Notes under the pieces: generated by a model
Told to the model about the DNA's origin: nothing
What the model saw: the letters and a program-made list of their open reading frames with translations, nothing else
Databases searched by the model: none
In this document: positions 63,537 through 64,000 of the stretch, piece by piece
Layout: the number at the start of each line of letters is the position of its first letter
How positions within the stretch are numbered: position 1 is the first letter of the stretch
Source of the DNA: Luteolibacter arcticus
GTDB lineage: Bacteria; Verrucomicrobiota; Verrucomicrobiia; Verrucomicrobiales; Akkermansiaceae
Direction: 5' to 3'
NCBI RefSeq assembly: GCF_025950235.1
Contig: NZ_JAPDDT010000024.1
Location: 1 to 64,000, forward strand
DNA: 64,000 bases
Translations under genes and position numbers: made by a program

Positions 63537-64000
63537 AGATCGGTGCTGTCATCTTGGCGGCGGGGAAGGCGAGCCGGTTCGGCGCGCCGAAGCAGCTGCT
63601 GGAGATCGAGGGAGAGAGCTTGATCGATCGAGCCTGTCGCACGGCGTTGGAGGCGGGTTGTGAGCCGGTGCTGCGGGTGCTTGGTGCGCATGCGGAGGCG
63701 ATCTTGGAGCGGCCCTGTCCGGAGGGTGTCGAGACGCTGGTTCATCCCGGATGGGAGGAAGGCATGGGCAGTTCGCTGGCGGCGGGGGTGAAGCGGTTGC
63801 TGGAGCTGTCGCCGGATCTCGAGGCGGTGCTGGTGATGCTGGCCGACCAGCCGATGGTGTCGGCAGACTTGTTAGAGGAGATGAAGGGAGGACTTTGCGC
63901 GGCGACCATTGTAATGTGCGATCACGGCGAAGCGACGGGGCCGCCGGCTTTGTTTTCGAAGCTTCATTTCGAAGAGCTGATGGCATTGCACGGGGATCGC
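63533..64000 (+). CDS. MocA/MobA-like molybdenum cofactor nucleotidyltransferase (3' end outside the window)
   Basis: 156 residues seen. The N-terminal nucleotide-binding motif LAAGKASRFGAPKQLL and VMLADQPMVSADLL are typical of MocA, which transfers CMP from CTP to molybdopterin to give the dinucleotide used by Ior and Xdh enzymes; MobA-like GMP transferase is less likely next to iorAB. The gene continues beyond base 64000. It contains the TGTTAG word at 63870. Confidence 0.88.
   Translation, partial: MKIGAVILAAGKASRFGAPKQLLEIEGESLIDRACRTALEAGCEPVLRVLGAHAEAILERPCPEGVETLVHPGWEEGMGSSLAAGVKRLLELSPDLEAVLVMLADQPMVSADLLEEMKGGLCAATIVMCDHGEATGPPALFSKLHFEELMALHGDR

Overview
The window looks like a piece of a free-living, Gram-negative, high-G+C (roughly two-thirds G+C by eye) bacterium of the Verrucomicrobiota, probably near Luteolibacter/Haloferula. 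This is an inference from the gene mix: a PEP-CTERM protein, a giant autotransporter-type beta-strand-repeat protein, PilT paralogues, a GntR/LacI-type hybrid regulator and many exported proteins of unknown function. No rRNA, ribosomal protein or replication gene is present to fix the taxonomy.

Layout. 0-3.7 kb: the end of an unknown gene, then a FadR-type GntR repressor divergent from a sugar operon (RbsD/FucU mutarotase, TIM-barrel isomerase, zinc dehydrogenase, gluconokinase). 3.9-8.3 kb: a lipid-flavoured run (FabG-like reductase, stand-alone acyl carrier protein, YbhN/AglD-type membrane protein, patatin, lipoyl synthase LipA, small membrane protein). 8.3-16.7 kb: a GntR/LacI hybrid regulator divergent from a 1349-residue surface protein, then a secreted protein with a possible transglutaminase-like site and a PEP-CTERM protein. 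16.7-29.4 kb: two PilT-like ATPases, LolA-like, Dabb, pseudopilin-like, TM2, methyltransferase-like, TPR, sigma-54 response regulator, CAP lipoprotein, RnhB, YraN and DUF1802 genes. 29.4-35.4 kb: a lower-G+C accessory stretch marked by three copies of one tRNA-Arg(CCG) locus (two intact, one decayed), holding an SGNH hydrolase with a phage-tail-fibre-like end, a HigA-like regulator, an unknown protein and a DUF2971 protein. 35.5-40.3 kb: KH protein, cysteine-synthase family enzyme, RDD protein, an exported protein of unknown function and a subtilase. 40.4-50.7 kb: nitrate/nitrite assimilation (nrtABCD-like transporter, NirA, a DmsB-DmsC fusion, a cytosolic NrtA/NasS-like sensor and a LysR regulator). 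50.8-54.0 kb: a GNAT-aminotransferase fusion overlapping a one-HKD PLD protein, then a TraB/GumN protein. 54.1-59.8 kb: five co-oriented oxidoreductases divergent from an ArsR regulator with two visible operator palindromes. 59.9-64 kb: IorAB-type molybdenum hydroxylase with its maturation genes (XdhC, MocA-like; the last runs off the window).

Three signals are not explained by genes. First, the hexamer TGTTAG/CTAACA occurs about 28 times, in all three codon phases, at stop codons and between genes, and it outnumbers the other three NGTTAG words together. Second, the intergenic gaps carry several unrelated families of long palindromes, one of them a three-way-junction element seen twice in full and once as a half. 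Third, the tRNA-Arg locus has been multiplied, with accessory cargo between the copies.
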